Source: a virus. Taken from it: a DNA stretch of 64,000 bases. The stretch spans positions 62,001 to 126,000 of the IMG/VR virus record IMGVR_UViG_3300042558_004148, one strand, 5' to 3'. Position numbers and translations under genes: made by a program. Shown here piece by piece: positions 16,686-26,223 of this stretch (position 1 is its first letter; each line of letters starts with the position of its first letter). The notes under the pieces were generated by a model. That model did no database searches. It had not been told where the DNA came from and saw only the letters and a program-made list of their open reading frames with translations.

Positions 16686-17462
16686 ATGACACAAGAGGAA
16701 TTAGTACAGGAGATACAGGATGCATTATCATTTAGTTGTGCATTACCCTATAATTTGAATGCTGCAGAAACTGAAAGAATTATAAAAAGAGCTAAAGCTT
16801 GGTTTTATGATAATTATCAATATGCTGTGGAGGATAGAGTTTTTGTTCTTGCTAATTCTCTATTTCAGCACCCTGAATTTAAAAAAACCAGACAGATAAA
16901 ATTACCACAGCCGATCATATCGGTATATGAGGTTAGAGAATTGGGAGGATCTGGGATTTCTGGTAATCCTGATAGAGATTTTAGCGATTCAAAGCTTCTT
17001 GGTTCTGAACTATTACTTTCCCCTTTTGTCGGGGATAATCTTGTTTATAGAACGGTGATGTATTCATATTTTGATTTAGCCCAGGCCTATCTATTAAATA
17101 CGTACGCTTTTAAGTTTAATAAGAATACAAAATTTCTAACCATAATGGGTAGGGATCCAAATAGATCAGGTAAAGGTCAAACCGCACAGGGATTTGGAGT
17201 AGGCGGAATAGATGTATCAGTTAGAGCATATGTTGCAATCCCGGATGAATATCTTTTTGATGACGAACTTTTCGTTAGATACTGTATAGCTAAATGTAAA
17301 ATTGCATTAGCTAATATGCTATCAGTTTTCAATTATAACCTGCCTGGTGGGATACAAGTTAACACATCGGACATAAGATCTACCGGTGAAGCTGAGCTTC
17401 AGGAGGTCATGGATATGATCAATGGTGAGAACACTCCTTCGTATTTCCTTCAATGGAATTAA
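16686..17462 (+). CDS. Probable virion protein upstream of gp25
   Basis: A 258-residue protein, not recognised. It begins with helices (TQEELVQEIQDALSFSCALP, ERIIKRAKAWFYDNYQYAV) and has a strand-rich centre (KKTRQIKLPQPIISVYEVRE). A Gly-rich loop around 160-172 precedes an Ala/Leu-rich C-terminal helix (CIAKCKIALANMLSVFNY). It contains no enzyme motif or membrane segment. Lying directly before the gp25-like and gp6-like genes, it is probably structural; a neck/tail-completion or wedge function is possible but not shown. Confidence 0.65.
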   Translation: MTQEELVQEIQDALSFSCALPYNLNAAETERIIKRAKAWFYDNYQYAVEDRVFVLANSLFQHPEFKKTRQIKLPQPIISVYEVRELGGSGISGNPDRDFSDSKLLGSELLLSPFVGDNLVYRTVMYSYFDLAQAYLLNTYAFKFNKNTKFLTIMGRDPNRSGKGQTAQGFGVGGIDVSVRAYVAIPDEYLFDDELFVRYCIAKCKIALANMLSVFNYNLPGGIQVNTSDIRSTGEAELQEVMDMINGENTPSYFLQWN

Positions 17463-17474
17463 TCTAGATATATA

Positions 17475-17496
17475 ATGGGAAATAAAAAATTCCCAT
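17475..17496 (+). promoter_or_regulatory. Hairpin overlapping the gp25 start codon
   Basis: ATGGGAA (17475-17481) and TTCCCAT (17490-17496) are exact reverse complements with an eight-base A-rich loop. The right arm includes the first two bases of the gp25 ATG at 17495. In mRNA the stem would partly occlude the start codon, so it could tune translation of the wedge protein. It lacks a following T run, so it is not a convincing terminator. Confidence 0.45.
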
Positions 17497-17866
17497 GAGA
17501 GAGATTTACAATAGAGATCCGCTTGATCCCAACTACAATCCTTATCAAATAGAGGTCACAGATCCAATAGAGATTTGTATAGGCCAACTTAAAATGATGC
17601 TACTTACTAATAAGGGCGAAGTTTTAGGTGATCCTAAATTTGGATTAAACCTTGAAGATCTTATATTTAATCTGGAACTTTCGGAATCTAGTATTAGGAA
17701 GGAATTAGATCTTTTCCTTAAGGTCTATGTTCCATTATTTTCAGTGCTTGGCGGTAGCTATGATCTTAGATTCTATGTTGGTACATTAAGGGATATAGCA
17801 ACACTAGACTTTAAATTACCTCAGGATGGAAAATTAAGCCCATTGGTTACATTAAGATTAACATAA
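17495..17866 (+). CDS. gp25: Baseplate wedge subunit, gp25-like
   Basis: A 123-residue protein of the gp25/gpW family, which has a lysozyme-like fold without lytic function and forms part of the wedge core that anchors the tail sheath. Diagnostic parts are the central IEICIGQLKMMLLTNKGEVL, the GDPKFGLNLEDLIFNLEL motif (the 'G.P.fG..l...lf' signature) and a C-terminal beta-hairpin with LRDIATLDFKL. Its length matches the family (T4 gp25 is 132 residues). It is followed eight bases later by the gp6-like gene, the same neighbouring pair of functions seen in contractile tail loci. A hairpin overlaps its start. Confidence 0.93.
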   Translation: MREIYNRDPLDPNYNPYQIEVTDPIEICIGQLKMMLLTNKGEVLGDPKFGLNLEDLIFNLELSESSIRKELDLFLKVYVPLFSVLGGSYDLRFYVGTLRDIATLDFKLPQDGKLSPLVTLRLT

Positions 17867-17874
17867 TAATAGAT

Positions 17875-19599
17875 ATGAACATTTTTAAGAAAAATAACAT
17901 TTTAATAAACGGTCTTCTTGGTGATACGTTTAATTTTTTGCAGGCAACATATAATCAGACAGCAAACGTATTTACTGTTGCTTCAGCTTGGGGACAGATA
18001 TTATTTGTGCTACAAAATCTATCGCAGATGATCCTATATTTTATAGAGGATTCCATAACTGAATTAAACATAGACCAAGCAACTAGGGATTATTCAGTTA
18101 GAAGCTTAGCCAGAATAGCTGGATATGACTCTGGTAGAGCTAGTGCTGCTCAGGGTGAAGTTTCTCTTAAATGGAATACAAGAGAAGGTGGAGTAGGTGG
18201 AGGAGCAGTTATAATAAAAAACAATACACAGATTAGATGTCAGGAAAATGGAAAAACGTATTCTCTTAGGTTTAGTAGTCCTGAAGTAACTATACCTCTT
18301 ACCAGAGGAAATAATCTTAGAGTAAAGCTAGTACAGGGAACTTTTGAAACTGCACTTTTAACTGGGACCGGACAATCACTACAAAGCTATAATTTACCTT
18401 CAACATCAGGAGCTTTCTTGGATCAGTTTTATGTTGATGTTTATGTTAATGAGGAAAAATGGAGAAGATATGATTCGTTATATGACATTCCACTCAACGG
18501 GAAGGGATATCTAGTTAGAACAGGTATACAAGAAGGGCTTGATGTTTATTTTGGTAACTCTAATTTCGGTATGGCTCCACCGAGAGGATCCAGAATAAGA
18601 GTCGAATACCTTAAAACAAATGGAATAAGTGGTAATGCTAATTCAACTAAGGATAATCAGTTAACGTATAGGTTTTCTAATCAGGGTACAGATCTATTCG
18701 GAGCATCAGTTGATCTTAATCTCTATATAGATGTTAATAATGAAATAGATCCAGCATTTGGTAATAATCCTGAATCTCTTAATTTAATAAGACTAGTTGC
18801 ACCTAAAACTTCAAGATCTTTTGTTTTTGCAAATCCTGATAACTACGAGGTATTTTTAAATAAATTAGGAATATTTTCTCAGATACAGGCATTTTCAACA
18901 TTTGATGATGATTACCTTGACGACGATAACGTGGTTTACATATATTTAGTCCCTGACGTTACATTAAATATATCATCTAATGAGGATTATTTTAGTGTTC
19001 CTGTTTCTGACTTCTTTCTAAGTAATGCACAAAAGGCAAGAGTACTTAATCTTATAGAGGATTCTGGTTCTATGATAGCAACAACTGTTGTTAAAATTGT
19101 ACAACCAGTAATAACTAAATTTGTTGGAAATGCTATATTAAGTATATTTGAAGGCTCAGATCCGGAGACAATAAGACAGGCAGTGAGAAAGAAAATTTCA
19201 GATTATATGTTAAATCTGAAAAGAAGAGATAAAATACCAAAATCTGACATAATAGCATTAATAGAATCTGTACCTGGCGTTGATTCGGTTTCTTTCTACT
19301 TTATTGGGCAGGCTAATGAACAGAATCAAATAAACATCCAGGATCTGGATAATGTCTCGCAGGCACAACTGGACGAGGTTATTGGGATGGATCAATTTGG
19401 TGATATAATTATAGGCAGAAATCAATTGATTCTTTTGAGAGGTGGTTGGACAGATAGAAACGGAACATCGTACACAGAGGATTTTGTTGACGGAAAACCA
19501 GGTCCACTCAATGTAACAATAGCATCCATAGTTCCTAAATCTTTTAGAATGGATTTAAACACCTCTATGAAGAGCCAAATAATTAATCAGGGAAGCTAA
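17875..19599 (+). CDS. gp6: Baseplate wedge protein, gp6-like (baseplate J family)
   Basis: A 574-residue protein immediately downstream of gp25. The N-terminal helices (QATYNQTANVFTVASAWGQI) are followed by RDYSVRSLARIAGYDSGRAS and a beta-rich core (GEVSLKWNTREGG, VIIKNNTQIRCQ). The C-terminal part has the baseplate-J-like 'R-x-x-V-R-K-K-I-S-D-Y' helix with LNLKRRDKIPKSDIIALIES, then VPGVDSVSFYFIG. T4 gp6 (660 residues) forms the ring of dimers linking the wedges. The slightly shorter length is within the range of gp6 homologues. The assignment rests on order and the J-like C-terminus. Confidence 0.88.
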   Translation: MNIFKKNNILINGLLGDTFNFLQATYNQTANVFTVASAWGQILFVLQNLSQMILYFIEDSITELNIDQATRDYSVRSLARIAGYDSGRASAAQGEVSLKWNTREGGVGGGAVIIKNNTQIRCQENGKTYSLRFSSPEVTIPLTRGNNLRVKLVQGTFETALLTGTGQSLQSYNLPSTSGAFLDQFYVDVYVNEEKWRRYDSLYDIPLNGKGYLVRTGIQEGLDVYFGNSNFGMAPPRGSRIRVEYLKTNGISGNANSTKDNQLTYRFSNQGTDLFGASVDLNLYIDVNNEIDPAFGNNPESLNLIRLVAPKTSRSFVFANPDNYEVFLNKLGIFSQIQAFSTFDDDYLDDDNVVYIYLVPDVTLNISSNEDYFSVPVSDFFLSNAQKARVLNLIEDSGSMIATTVVKIVQPVITKFVGNAILSIFEGSDPETIRQAVRKKISDYMLNLKRRDKIPKSDIIALIESVPGVDSVSFYFIGQANEQNQINIQDLDNVSQAQLDEVIGMDQFGDIIIGRNQLILLRGGWTDRNGTSYTEDFVDGKPGPLNVTIASIVPKSFRMDLNTSMKSQIINQGS

Positions 19600-19614
19600 A
19601 AATTTTAAGAAATA

Positions 19615-20145
19615 ATGCAAAATTACACTCCATTTTTCGAGGGCGAGGATAAAAGTATAAATTATACCGTTGCTGGAATAAAACCAAAAACGTCTAATAC
19701 AACTTTCTATAATAATAGAGACGTGTACCAATCTTCGGATCTTGCTCTAATCAGAGCAAATAACATAGGGTGTTCTGGTTACAGAGCAACAATCACCAAT
19801 GCAAATGGGGAATATAAATATGCTCCTTGTTCGAATGTACAGGAATATAAAAAAATAATGAAAGAATTATCCAAAGTTACAGTAGAAAGAAGATACTATG
19901 ATTTCGATCCGGATAAAAATATTTATGATGTAATGAATAGCTTCAACGATAATCTATATAATGGGTTTGCATACGAGGATCAAATACTCAGAAGAAGTTT
20001 ATCTAATGTTATATACAAGGACCCGGTGAAGGAGGGGATATTGAATTATTTTCAGAGAGTGGTTTATGGATTGATTGAATCAACGAAGGAGATTAAAAAT
20101 TTCTTCAATTATACAGTAAATAGAAATAATAAAAGAGTTTTTTAA
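19615..20145 (+). CDS. Probable baseplate-associated protein
   Basis: A 176-residue protein, not recognised. The N-terminal half is polar and aromatic with two Cys (CSGYRATI, APCSNVQ). The C-terminal half is helical, with a repeated Tyr/Phe/Asn pattern (YDVMNSFNDNLYNGFAYEDQ, then LNYFQRVVYGLIESTKEIK) and a basic tail. It lies between the gp6-like gene (15 bases before) and the giant wedge-like gene (six bases after). It is most likely a structural or assembly component of the wedge. No signal peptide or membrane segment. Confidence 0.6.
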   Translation: MQNYTPFFEGEDKSINYTVAGIKPKTSNTTFYNNRDVYQSSDLALIRANNIGCSGYRATITNANGEYKYAPCSNVQEYKKIMKELSKVTVERRYYDFDPDKNIYDVMNSFNDNLYNGFAYEDQILRRSLSNVIYKDPVKEGILNYFQRVVYGLIESTKEIKNFFNYTVNRNNKRVF

Positions 20146-20151
20146 TTTAAG

Positions 20152-23100
20152 ATGGCAGATATAAGACTTAAGTTTTTCAATAAGGAGGGTAATCCATTAA
20201 ATTTCGATTATATTGGACCAACCGGAGCTAATCCTTTAGATTCCAAATTTACATACCGTACATCCATATCGGGTGCTAGTAATCCTGGTGATCTTGATAT
20301 CACAGAATTTCCAACATATTATAATTTCTTATTCAATGCTGAGGATCTTAATGCATTTGATATGACCTCATGGTATACTGAAGCTGTTTATTGCTTAGAT
20401 AGAGGTACCGAAATATATCTTGAAGGATCTGTTGCTGGTCAGAATGACTTCAGAGGAAAAATATCAGCTGTTAATCTGTTAGGTAACCAATTAACGATAA
20501 CTATACCTAGTGACTATTATTCTGGACAAAGTATAATCAGTCCAGATAATCAGATATACTTTACCACACCTTATAAAAATAGACCCGGTGGATATTTTAA
20601 GGGAAATATTTATTTTGATCCGGTATCTGCTAATCTATACGAGAACGAGCAAATATTTGTTGTACAGGAATTTTATAACGTAACTACATCACAAATTACA
20701 TATGGACTTCCTCATACCGGCGCAACAGGAGCTACTGCTTCACCACAATGGAGAAGTAGATGGTACAATGATAATTATGGCGAAACTGACGTTTCGGAAA
20801 TAATATTCACTTATTCAATATCTGATCAATTGGATGGTGGTGATGGTGAGCCATTAATAGTTAGCTACCCTAACATGATTTTTGATGTTGATGTTGATCC
20901 TAACGATTTCTATTCTAATGGATACGTCAATACAACAACTTCATCCATTGATTCCAGTGCACTCCCAATAAATGTTGCCTTAAATGGACCAGAGGGTGCG
21001 GAAAATATTTATGAGAGAAAACTTATAATTGATGATATATCAACTGGAACACCAGAGAAAATATTGGAGGTTGATTACTATGGACAAATAATAGGTGAGG
21101 ACGAGAGATTTAAAGTGCTTTTAGCAAATCTGGGGAGATCTTTTTATAATAGTGATTCAGTTATACTTAGAGATCATGATCCTGCAGAACCTTTACCTAA
21201 TTACTTAGAGATAAACGAGAAGAGAAAAGAGCTTATGGTAGCTGGTGAGGAAATATTTCCTTATATTGGTAGTTATAAGGGTCTTATTAATGCTCTTAAG
21301 TTTTTTGGTTATCAGGATCTTAGAATAAAAGAATACTGGTTAAATCTTAAATATAATGGACTAAGAGTAGAATCGCCTATTCAGCAGAATAAGAATTTTT
21401 TAAATGCTATTAATAAACAGCAATCGCAGGGATATAATATGTCATATCAGATTGGTGATATATTGGACAACCCTAATTCTGGTAAATATAAGCTTACTCA
21501 AACCTACGGACCTAATAAAAATGGAGAATATGTTCTGGATGTTACATCGGAGGATACATTAGTACCAAGTAGAACATACAAAAAAACGTCACTATTTGGA
21601 CTTTATTATGATCTTAATAAAGTAACCGGTGAGGAAGACGAATTTAATTTACCGATAGTAGAGGACGCTTTTAAATTCACACAAGAGGAAGTACTTATTA
21701 AAATATTTGCTCTGAAGGAAAGATTGAAGAGGGATTATCTACCATTAAACGCCAGAATTATAGATATAACTGGTGAGGGTATTTATTTTGGTGTATATAA
21801 TACCAAATCCTGGACTGATATAATGGGAAGATCCGATTTTGATTCAGGCTTCGAGTTTGATTTCTATCCTAATCCGGATTTCGGTTTTTTAGAAGATCTA
21901 AGAAACTTTTCCACACGACCATTAGCTGGTGCTATACAAAGTCCTAGTTCATATAATAACAATTATTCTTCAACTGTTCAGTTTCTAGGTGGTACTGGAA
22001 GTGCCATTTATTTTAGTGGAAATCTACCGAATGGATCTACTGGACCTAATCCTATATTAAACCTATACATAGGTCAAACATACGAATTTAGCGTTTCCGA
22101 TACTTCCACCTATGGTTATGATCTTATAATTACAACCGATCCGAATTTAACACAGATAGATCCACTCGGAATAATTAATAATGGTGCAACCGGAGGTAAT
22201 TCAATTACATGGTACGTAGAACCTAGCCAAACTTCACCAGTATATTATTATTCTTCGGTAAATCCTTCATTATTGCTGGGTACTATTAATATACTACCCC
22301 CTATATTATCTGATTTAGGAAACATAGTGAATCCGCTAGATTCACAACAAATTTATAATAGCCAACAGAATCAATCGATGTTAAGTGCTATAGATAATTT
22401 CTATAAGCTTAAGCAGGAGGGGAAAATAATAGAATTGGGTGACGATAAATACGATCCTGTTGCATACATAGATCCAAATACTGGACAGCAGTACGACGTT
22501 CCTATTGGAATGCCAGTAATACTTGAACTATTTCCTGATATTTGGACATGGAACGAACTTAATACTAGCTGGGATTCCATAATGATACCTGCATATCGGG
22601 TAGGCGATAGAGTTGAGGTTCCATCTGTCCCATCATTCGGTACAGTTGTTGGAGTTAGTTACTCGACGGGCCAATATAATGTCCTTCTAGATCCACCTTA
22701 CAACATAACGACACAGTTTGGTGAGATGGAACTATTTGCAACAACCCAGGTATTTTTATTATTAACTTGGAGTAATATAGATTTTTCGAATGCGATGGAG
22801 ATAGAGTGGATAGTCGATAAAACCACCACTCAGTCAGGATCGCCTTATAATTTCAATTTTAGAGGTCCTATAGCGGACTTTTATAAAATGGCACACTTCT
22901 TACCATACAGCGGAGATTATAAGATTACGTGCAATGTATATGATGCCTTTAATGCTAAAAGCACTGTCATTAAGAATTCTATAATCAAGGTTCAACCAAA
23001 AACCATAGATATCGATTCTTGGACTAGATACAGAGAGGTTGAAAATTATATATGGGATAATGTTGATCGAGGATGGGACTCATATAAATCAATATGGGAA

Positions 23101-24912
23101 TATCCTGCAGAGGGAGATAGTATAGAGGTTCTAGAAAAAACAATACCTTCTGAGATTCTGAAATTTGCTACGTATGGGAATAAAGCCGAAGAGGGTCAGA
23201 GTTTATATGTTAAAACTAATCTAGATCCTGTCGGAGCAACCGGTGAGATATTATTATCTCAGAATGTTGTAGCGATAGATGAGATATATTCACTTCAGAT
23301 ATTTACTGGTCAATACGGATCAGCCACGGTATCTACCATAACACCTCATGGACTAAATGATGGTGATGAATTAACAATAATAGGAAGTATACCTGAAATA
23401 GATGGTAGATGGACAGCAAATATAGTTTCCCCTACTGTATTTACTATACCTTCCGTAATTTCAAATTCATGGAACGGTGTTGTTCTCGAGACAACCCCGG
23501 TAAATAGATATGTTATAGATCCAACTATATACACGACACAAAAAATTACTGGAGCTGGTTTAATAAAGGTCTATGTAAATAATAGAGAAATTGGAAGTGC
23601 TGATGCAGGTGACACATTATATCACACTGCAAATGCAATAACTTCTTCGATAAACTCACTAAGAACATACCCGGACTATTTTGCATCTTGTCTGAATCCT
23701 AGTACGGATCCTGTCTCTATTATAATATATGCTCCTGATGAATTAGGAGCCGATCAGAATGGTGTTCCGCTATCTGCTACTGTAACGGGAACATTATCAC
23801 TAAGTTCCATATCTGGAACTCTGGAGAATGGAGTAAGTCCTTCCGAAACATATGTTTATTGGTCTGAAAATTCAGAAATCTACCCCAATGATAATCTAAG
23901 ATTTTGGGGAACTAAAAATCTGGACTGGCAAATATTTAATGAGACTAGCTGGAATGATGGATATGCACATAGCTGGTATGATTTCGAATTTAATAACGAT
24001 TGGTTAGGTGGATATGAATTACATACAATATTACCCGGTGACCACGTCAAAGTAAGTACTGGTAATTCAACATACCCGTTCCCAGTTGGTGTTACATTAA
24101 CCAGTCCTGGAAGTTCGATGACTGTACAAGAAGTTGCTGATCAATTAAATAGTTCTGGCGAAACGCATATAACTAATTTTTACTATAGACCTATACCTAG
24201 CGATACCGGATCATTAAGCACAATAACCGGTCCTATTAATCTGGATCTTACTAATGCGTCGGTCCCTGTTAGTACATACCCAGCTCCGCCTTCACTAATA
24301 GGAGGTAGTAATGTATTGATACCTAATTTCGGTTACACTGGAGGTACTCCTATAACAACAACGTCTACGACAACGACGACAACAATAGCTCCTACCACTA
24401 CGACAACCACGACTACGACAACCACGACGTCGACAACAACAACGACCACAGCGGCACCTACAACGACTACAACAACGACCATAGATCCTTGTTTACTTGC
24501 TGGTAATGCTGTAATGATTTATCCGACTACGACAACCACGACGTCGACAACAACAACAACAACGGTACCCATAGGACAAGTTATTATGAATAATCTAGAT
24601 AATACCGGAACTATTGAGGATGTGCAGGTGAATTCGAATTCTATTCTGGTAAGTCCAGGAACATTCCCGGTATTACCAAACACAACCGGTGTAGGCAGTT
24701 ACGGATACGGGATACCAGGACTTTCCCAGATAGAAGTAAGTGTTGGTGCGGTGACAATGTATACGGCCGTAAATCTATCATTAAGTACTGGATATACAGA
24801 TTGTCTTTTACTTGATCCGTTTGCAGGGTTCGTAGTATTCTCGATGGTAGATTTATCAACAGCACCAACTATAACAATAACACTAGAACAGCAAGGAACC
24901 GCGTGTGCATAA
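20152..24912 (+). CDS. Giant baseplate wedge-like protein with poly-Thr tail
   Basis: A 1586-residue protein, downstream of gp6 as gp7 is in T4 (gp7 is about 1030 residues). Residues about 365-395 contain IFPYIGSYKGLINALKFFGY and a following DLRIKEYW. This resembles the conserved core of large wedge proteins, but the gp7 match is inferred. Around 820-850 is an SH3/KOW-like strand set (GDRVEVPSVPSFGTVVGVSY). An Ig/PKD-like part follows near 860-950. The C-terminal region carries threonine tracts at residues 1402-1443 (42 residues, broken by IAP and AAP) and 1459-1471, then a final beta domain. Such tracts suggest an O-glycosylated, extended linker exposing the tip domain. No signal peptide. 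Confidence 0.75.
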   Translation: MADIRLKFFNKEGNPLNFDYIGPTGANPLDSKFTYRTSISGASNPGDLDITEFPTYYNFLFNAEDLNAFDMTSWYTEAVYCLDRGTEIYLEGSVAGQNDFRGKISAVNLLGNQLTITIPSDYYSGQSIISPDNQIYFTTPYKNRPGGYFKGNIYFDPVSANLYENEQIFVVQEFYNVTTSQITYGLPHTGATGATASPQWRSRWYNDNYGETDVSEIIFTYSISDQLDGGDGEPLIVSYPNMIFDVDVDPNDFYSNGYVNTTTSSIDSSALPINVALNGPEGAENIYERKLIIDDISTGTPEKILEVDYYGQIIGEDERFKVLLANLGRSFYNSDSVILRDHDPAEPLPNYLEINEKRKELMVAGEEIFPYIGSYKGLINALKFFGYQDLRIKEYWLNLKYNGLRVESPIQQNKNFLNAINKQQSQGYNMSYQIGDILDNPNSGKYKLTQTYGPNKNGEYVLDVTSEDTLVPSRTYKKTSLFGLYYDLNKVTGEEDEFNLPIVEDAFKFTQEEVLIKIFALKERLKRDYLPLNARIIDITGEGIYFGVYNTKSWTDIMGRSDFDSGFEFDFYPNPDFGFLEDLRNFSTRPLAGAIQSPSSYNNNYSSTVQFLGGTGSAIYFSGNLPNGSTGPNPILNLYIGQTYEFSVSDTSTYGYDLIITTDPNLTQIDPLGIINNGATGGNSITWYVEPSQTSPVYYYSSVNPSLLLGTINILPPILSDLGNIVNPLDSQQIYNSQQNQSMLSAIDNFYKLKQEGKIIELGDDKYDPVAYIDPNTGQQYDVPIGMPVILELFPDIWTWNELNTSWDSIMIPAYRVGDRVEVPSVPSFGTVVGVSYSTGQYNVLLDPPYNITTQFGEMELFATTQVFLLLTWSNIDFSNAMEIEWIVDKTTTQSGSPYNFNFRGPIADFYKMAHFLPYSGDYKITCNVYDAFNAKSTVIKNSIIKVQPKTIDIDSWTRYREVENYIWDNVDRGWDSYKSIWEYPAEGDSIEVLEKTIPSEILKFATYGNKAEEGQSLYVKTNLDPVGATGEILLSQNVVAIDEIYSLQIFTGQYGSATVSTITPHGLNDGDELTIIGSIPEIDGRWTANIVSPTVFTIPSVISNSWNGVVLETTPVNRYVIDPTIYTTQKITGAGLIKVYVNNREIGSADAGDTLYHTANAITSSINSLRTYPDYFASCLNPSTDPVSIIIYAPDELGADQNGVPLSATVTGTLSLSSISGTLENGVSPSETYVYWSENSEIYPNDNLRFWGTKNLDWQIFNETSWNDGYAHSWYDFEFNNDWLGGYELHTILPGDHVKVSTGNSTYPFPVGVTLTSPGSSMTVQEVADQLNSSGETHITNFYYRPIPSDTGSLSTITGPINLDLTNASVPVSTYPAPPSLIGGSNVLIPNFGYTGGTPITTTSTTTTTTIAPTTTTTTTTTTTTSTTTTTTAAPTTTTTTTIDPCLLAGNAVMIYPTTTTTTSTTTTTTVPIGQVIMNNLDNTGTIEDVQVNSNSILVSPGTFPVLPNTTGVGSYGYGIPGLSQIEVSVGAVTMYTAVNLSLSTGYTDCLLLDPFAGFVVFSMVDLSTAPTITITLEQQGTACA
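24352..24567 (+). repeat. ACN-codon (poly-Thr) low-complexity DNA with 34-bp direct repeat
   Basis: Threonine codons (ACA, ACG, ACT, ACC mixed) run from 24355 to 24480 and from 24526 to 24564. Within them, the same 34 bases occur at 24410-24443 and 24524-24557. The mixed codons argue for selection at the protein level. The exact 34-base copy argues for a recent duplication or recombination that created the second tract. Confidence 0.85.
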
Positions 24913-24940
24913 TAATGTTGCTAATGATCCAATGATATTA

Positions 24941-24966
24941 AAAAATATAAAATATAAAATATAAAA
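24941..24966 (+). repeat. AATATAA-type short tandem leader
   Basis: Three near-identical 7-base units (aatataa) precede the start codon of the Hint-domain gene. The tract is AT-only and may act as an A-rich translation leader or AT-rich promoter element. Nothing more specific is visible. Confidence 0.5.
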
Positions 24967-26166
24967 ATGGCTACAGCTACTATAACTTTAACCACTGCGG
25001 GAACTGGAACAGGACCATTTGATCTGTATTCCGATTTTGATGGATATGTTACCCCATTTGAAACTGGTGTTGATAAATCATTATTGGTTTCTGGATATAC
25101 AACATCATTGGTTTATAATGGAACAACTATAATTAGGGTTCAGTCCACAAGTATACAGTGTACAAATTATATAGATTTGTCAGTATCAGGTATAACTACC
25201 ACAACCACGACATCAACATCAACAACAACAACGACAACAACTCCTCCGGTGCTATGTGTATGTTATACAGTGGTTTATACTGGACCCCCTCCACCTCCAC
25301 AATTTTATACTGGTACAACGGATTACTCATATATTGATTGTTCGGGACTTACCGTGAATACAATAGTATCAGAAGGTTACCCCGTTGATGTTTGTGCTCA
25401 AGAAAACAGTATTATAATAACCGGTGGTGACGAACTCGCTGGCTGGGACGTGTCACTGTTTAATTGCTGTACTAGTAATCCAATGGATCTTAGTTATGGT
25501 GTAAATATTAGCACAGTTTGTAACAATCCGCAGCTTGTGTCTGTTTGTGCTGATACAAATGATATATGTACCGCAACAGTATTGACAGATTCTGATTTTA
25601 ACCAGAATTGTCTTACTACACCTGCATCTGCAGGATATTATGGAGATGGAACAAACTATAGATATTGGGATGGATCAACATTTACTACCGGATGTACTCT
25701 TTGTACTGGATGTTTAGTTGCTGACACATTAATAACATTATCTAACGGGACAACTAAATTGATACAGGATATACAGGTTGGCGATGTATTGAAATCCCTT
25801 GATGTGGCAGGAATGCCTCTGGCACCGGATCAATGGTATCATTGGAGCAGTGATATATTGGATTACATAAATTCCACATCAACTGTGATCGGTGTATCAA
25901 TCCATGAATTTGATTCCGTAATAAACATTAATAACGGTAAATTAATTGCAACCTACACCCATAACCACGTAGTTAAGCAAAATGACGTATGGTACATTAG
26001 AACAACATTCGAATTGAATGTTGGTGATGTGTTATTGGATATAGATAACAACGAATTTGAAATTACCTCATTGGTTGTTGTAAATGCACCAATAACTGTA
26101 TATGATATTGATGTGAATAACAGTAATTTATATTTTGCAAATGATACATTAACTCATAACAAATAA
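24967..26166 (+). CDS. Thr-rich tail protein with C-terminal Hint (intein-like) domain
   Basis: A 399-residue protein. Residues 1-76 are an Ala/Thr/Gly-rich beta domain. Residues 77-92 are a Thr tract (T6-S-T-S-T7), followed by a Pro/Cys-rich segment and a Cys-rich domain to about 248. A Hint domain fills 249-399. It has Cys249 opening CLVADTLITLSNG (block A), QDIQVGDVL, THNH at 331-334 (block B, T-x-x-H), and VYDIDV...NLYFANDTLTHNK at the end (blocks F/G with His397-Asn398). The residue after Asn is Lys, then stop, so canonical splicing to a C-extein is impossible. N-terminal thioester formation or Asn cleavage may still act. Preceded by an AATATAA-type A-rich leader. Confidence 0.85.
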   Translation: MATATITLTTAGTGTGPFDLYSDFDGYVTPFETGVDKSLLVSGYTTSLVYNGTTIIRVQSTSIQCTNYIDLSVSGITTTTTTSTSTTTTTTTPPVLCVCYTVVYTGPPPPPQFYTGTTDYSYIDCSGLTVNTIVSEGYPVDVCAQENSIIITGGDELAGWDVSLFNCCTSNPMDLSYGVNISTVCNNPQLVSVCADTNDICTATVLTDSDFNQNCLTTPASAGYYGDGTNYRYWDGSTFTTGCTLCTGCLVADTLITLSNGTTKLIQDIQVGDVLKSLDVAGMPLAPDQWYHWSSDILDYINSTSTVIGVSIHEFDSVININNGKLIATYTHNHVVKQNDVWYIRTTFELNVGDVLLDIDNNEFEITSLVVVNAPITVYDIDVNNSNLYFANDTLTHNK

Positions 26167-26223
26167 TAAATTACATGATGGAATTTATTACTATTAGGAG
26201 AGTATAATTATAAAAATTTGGGT

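Noticed and set aside
26164-26190. 9-bp inverted repeat (TAATAAATT / AATTTATTA) between the Hint and GT genes
   Set aside because: The arms are A/T only and have no T run; they are too weak to be called a terminator.
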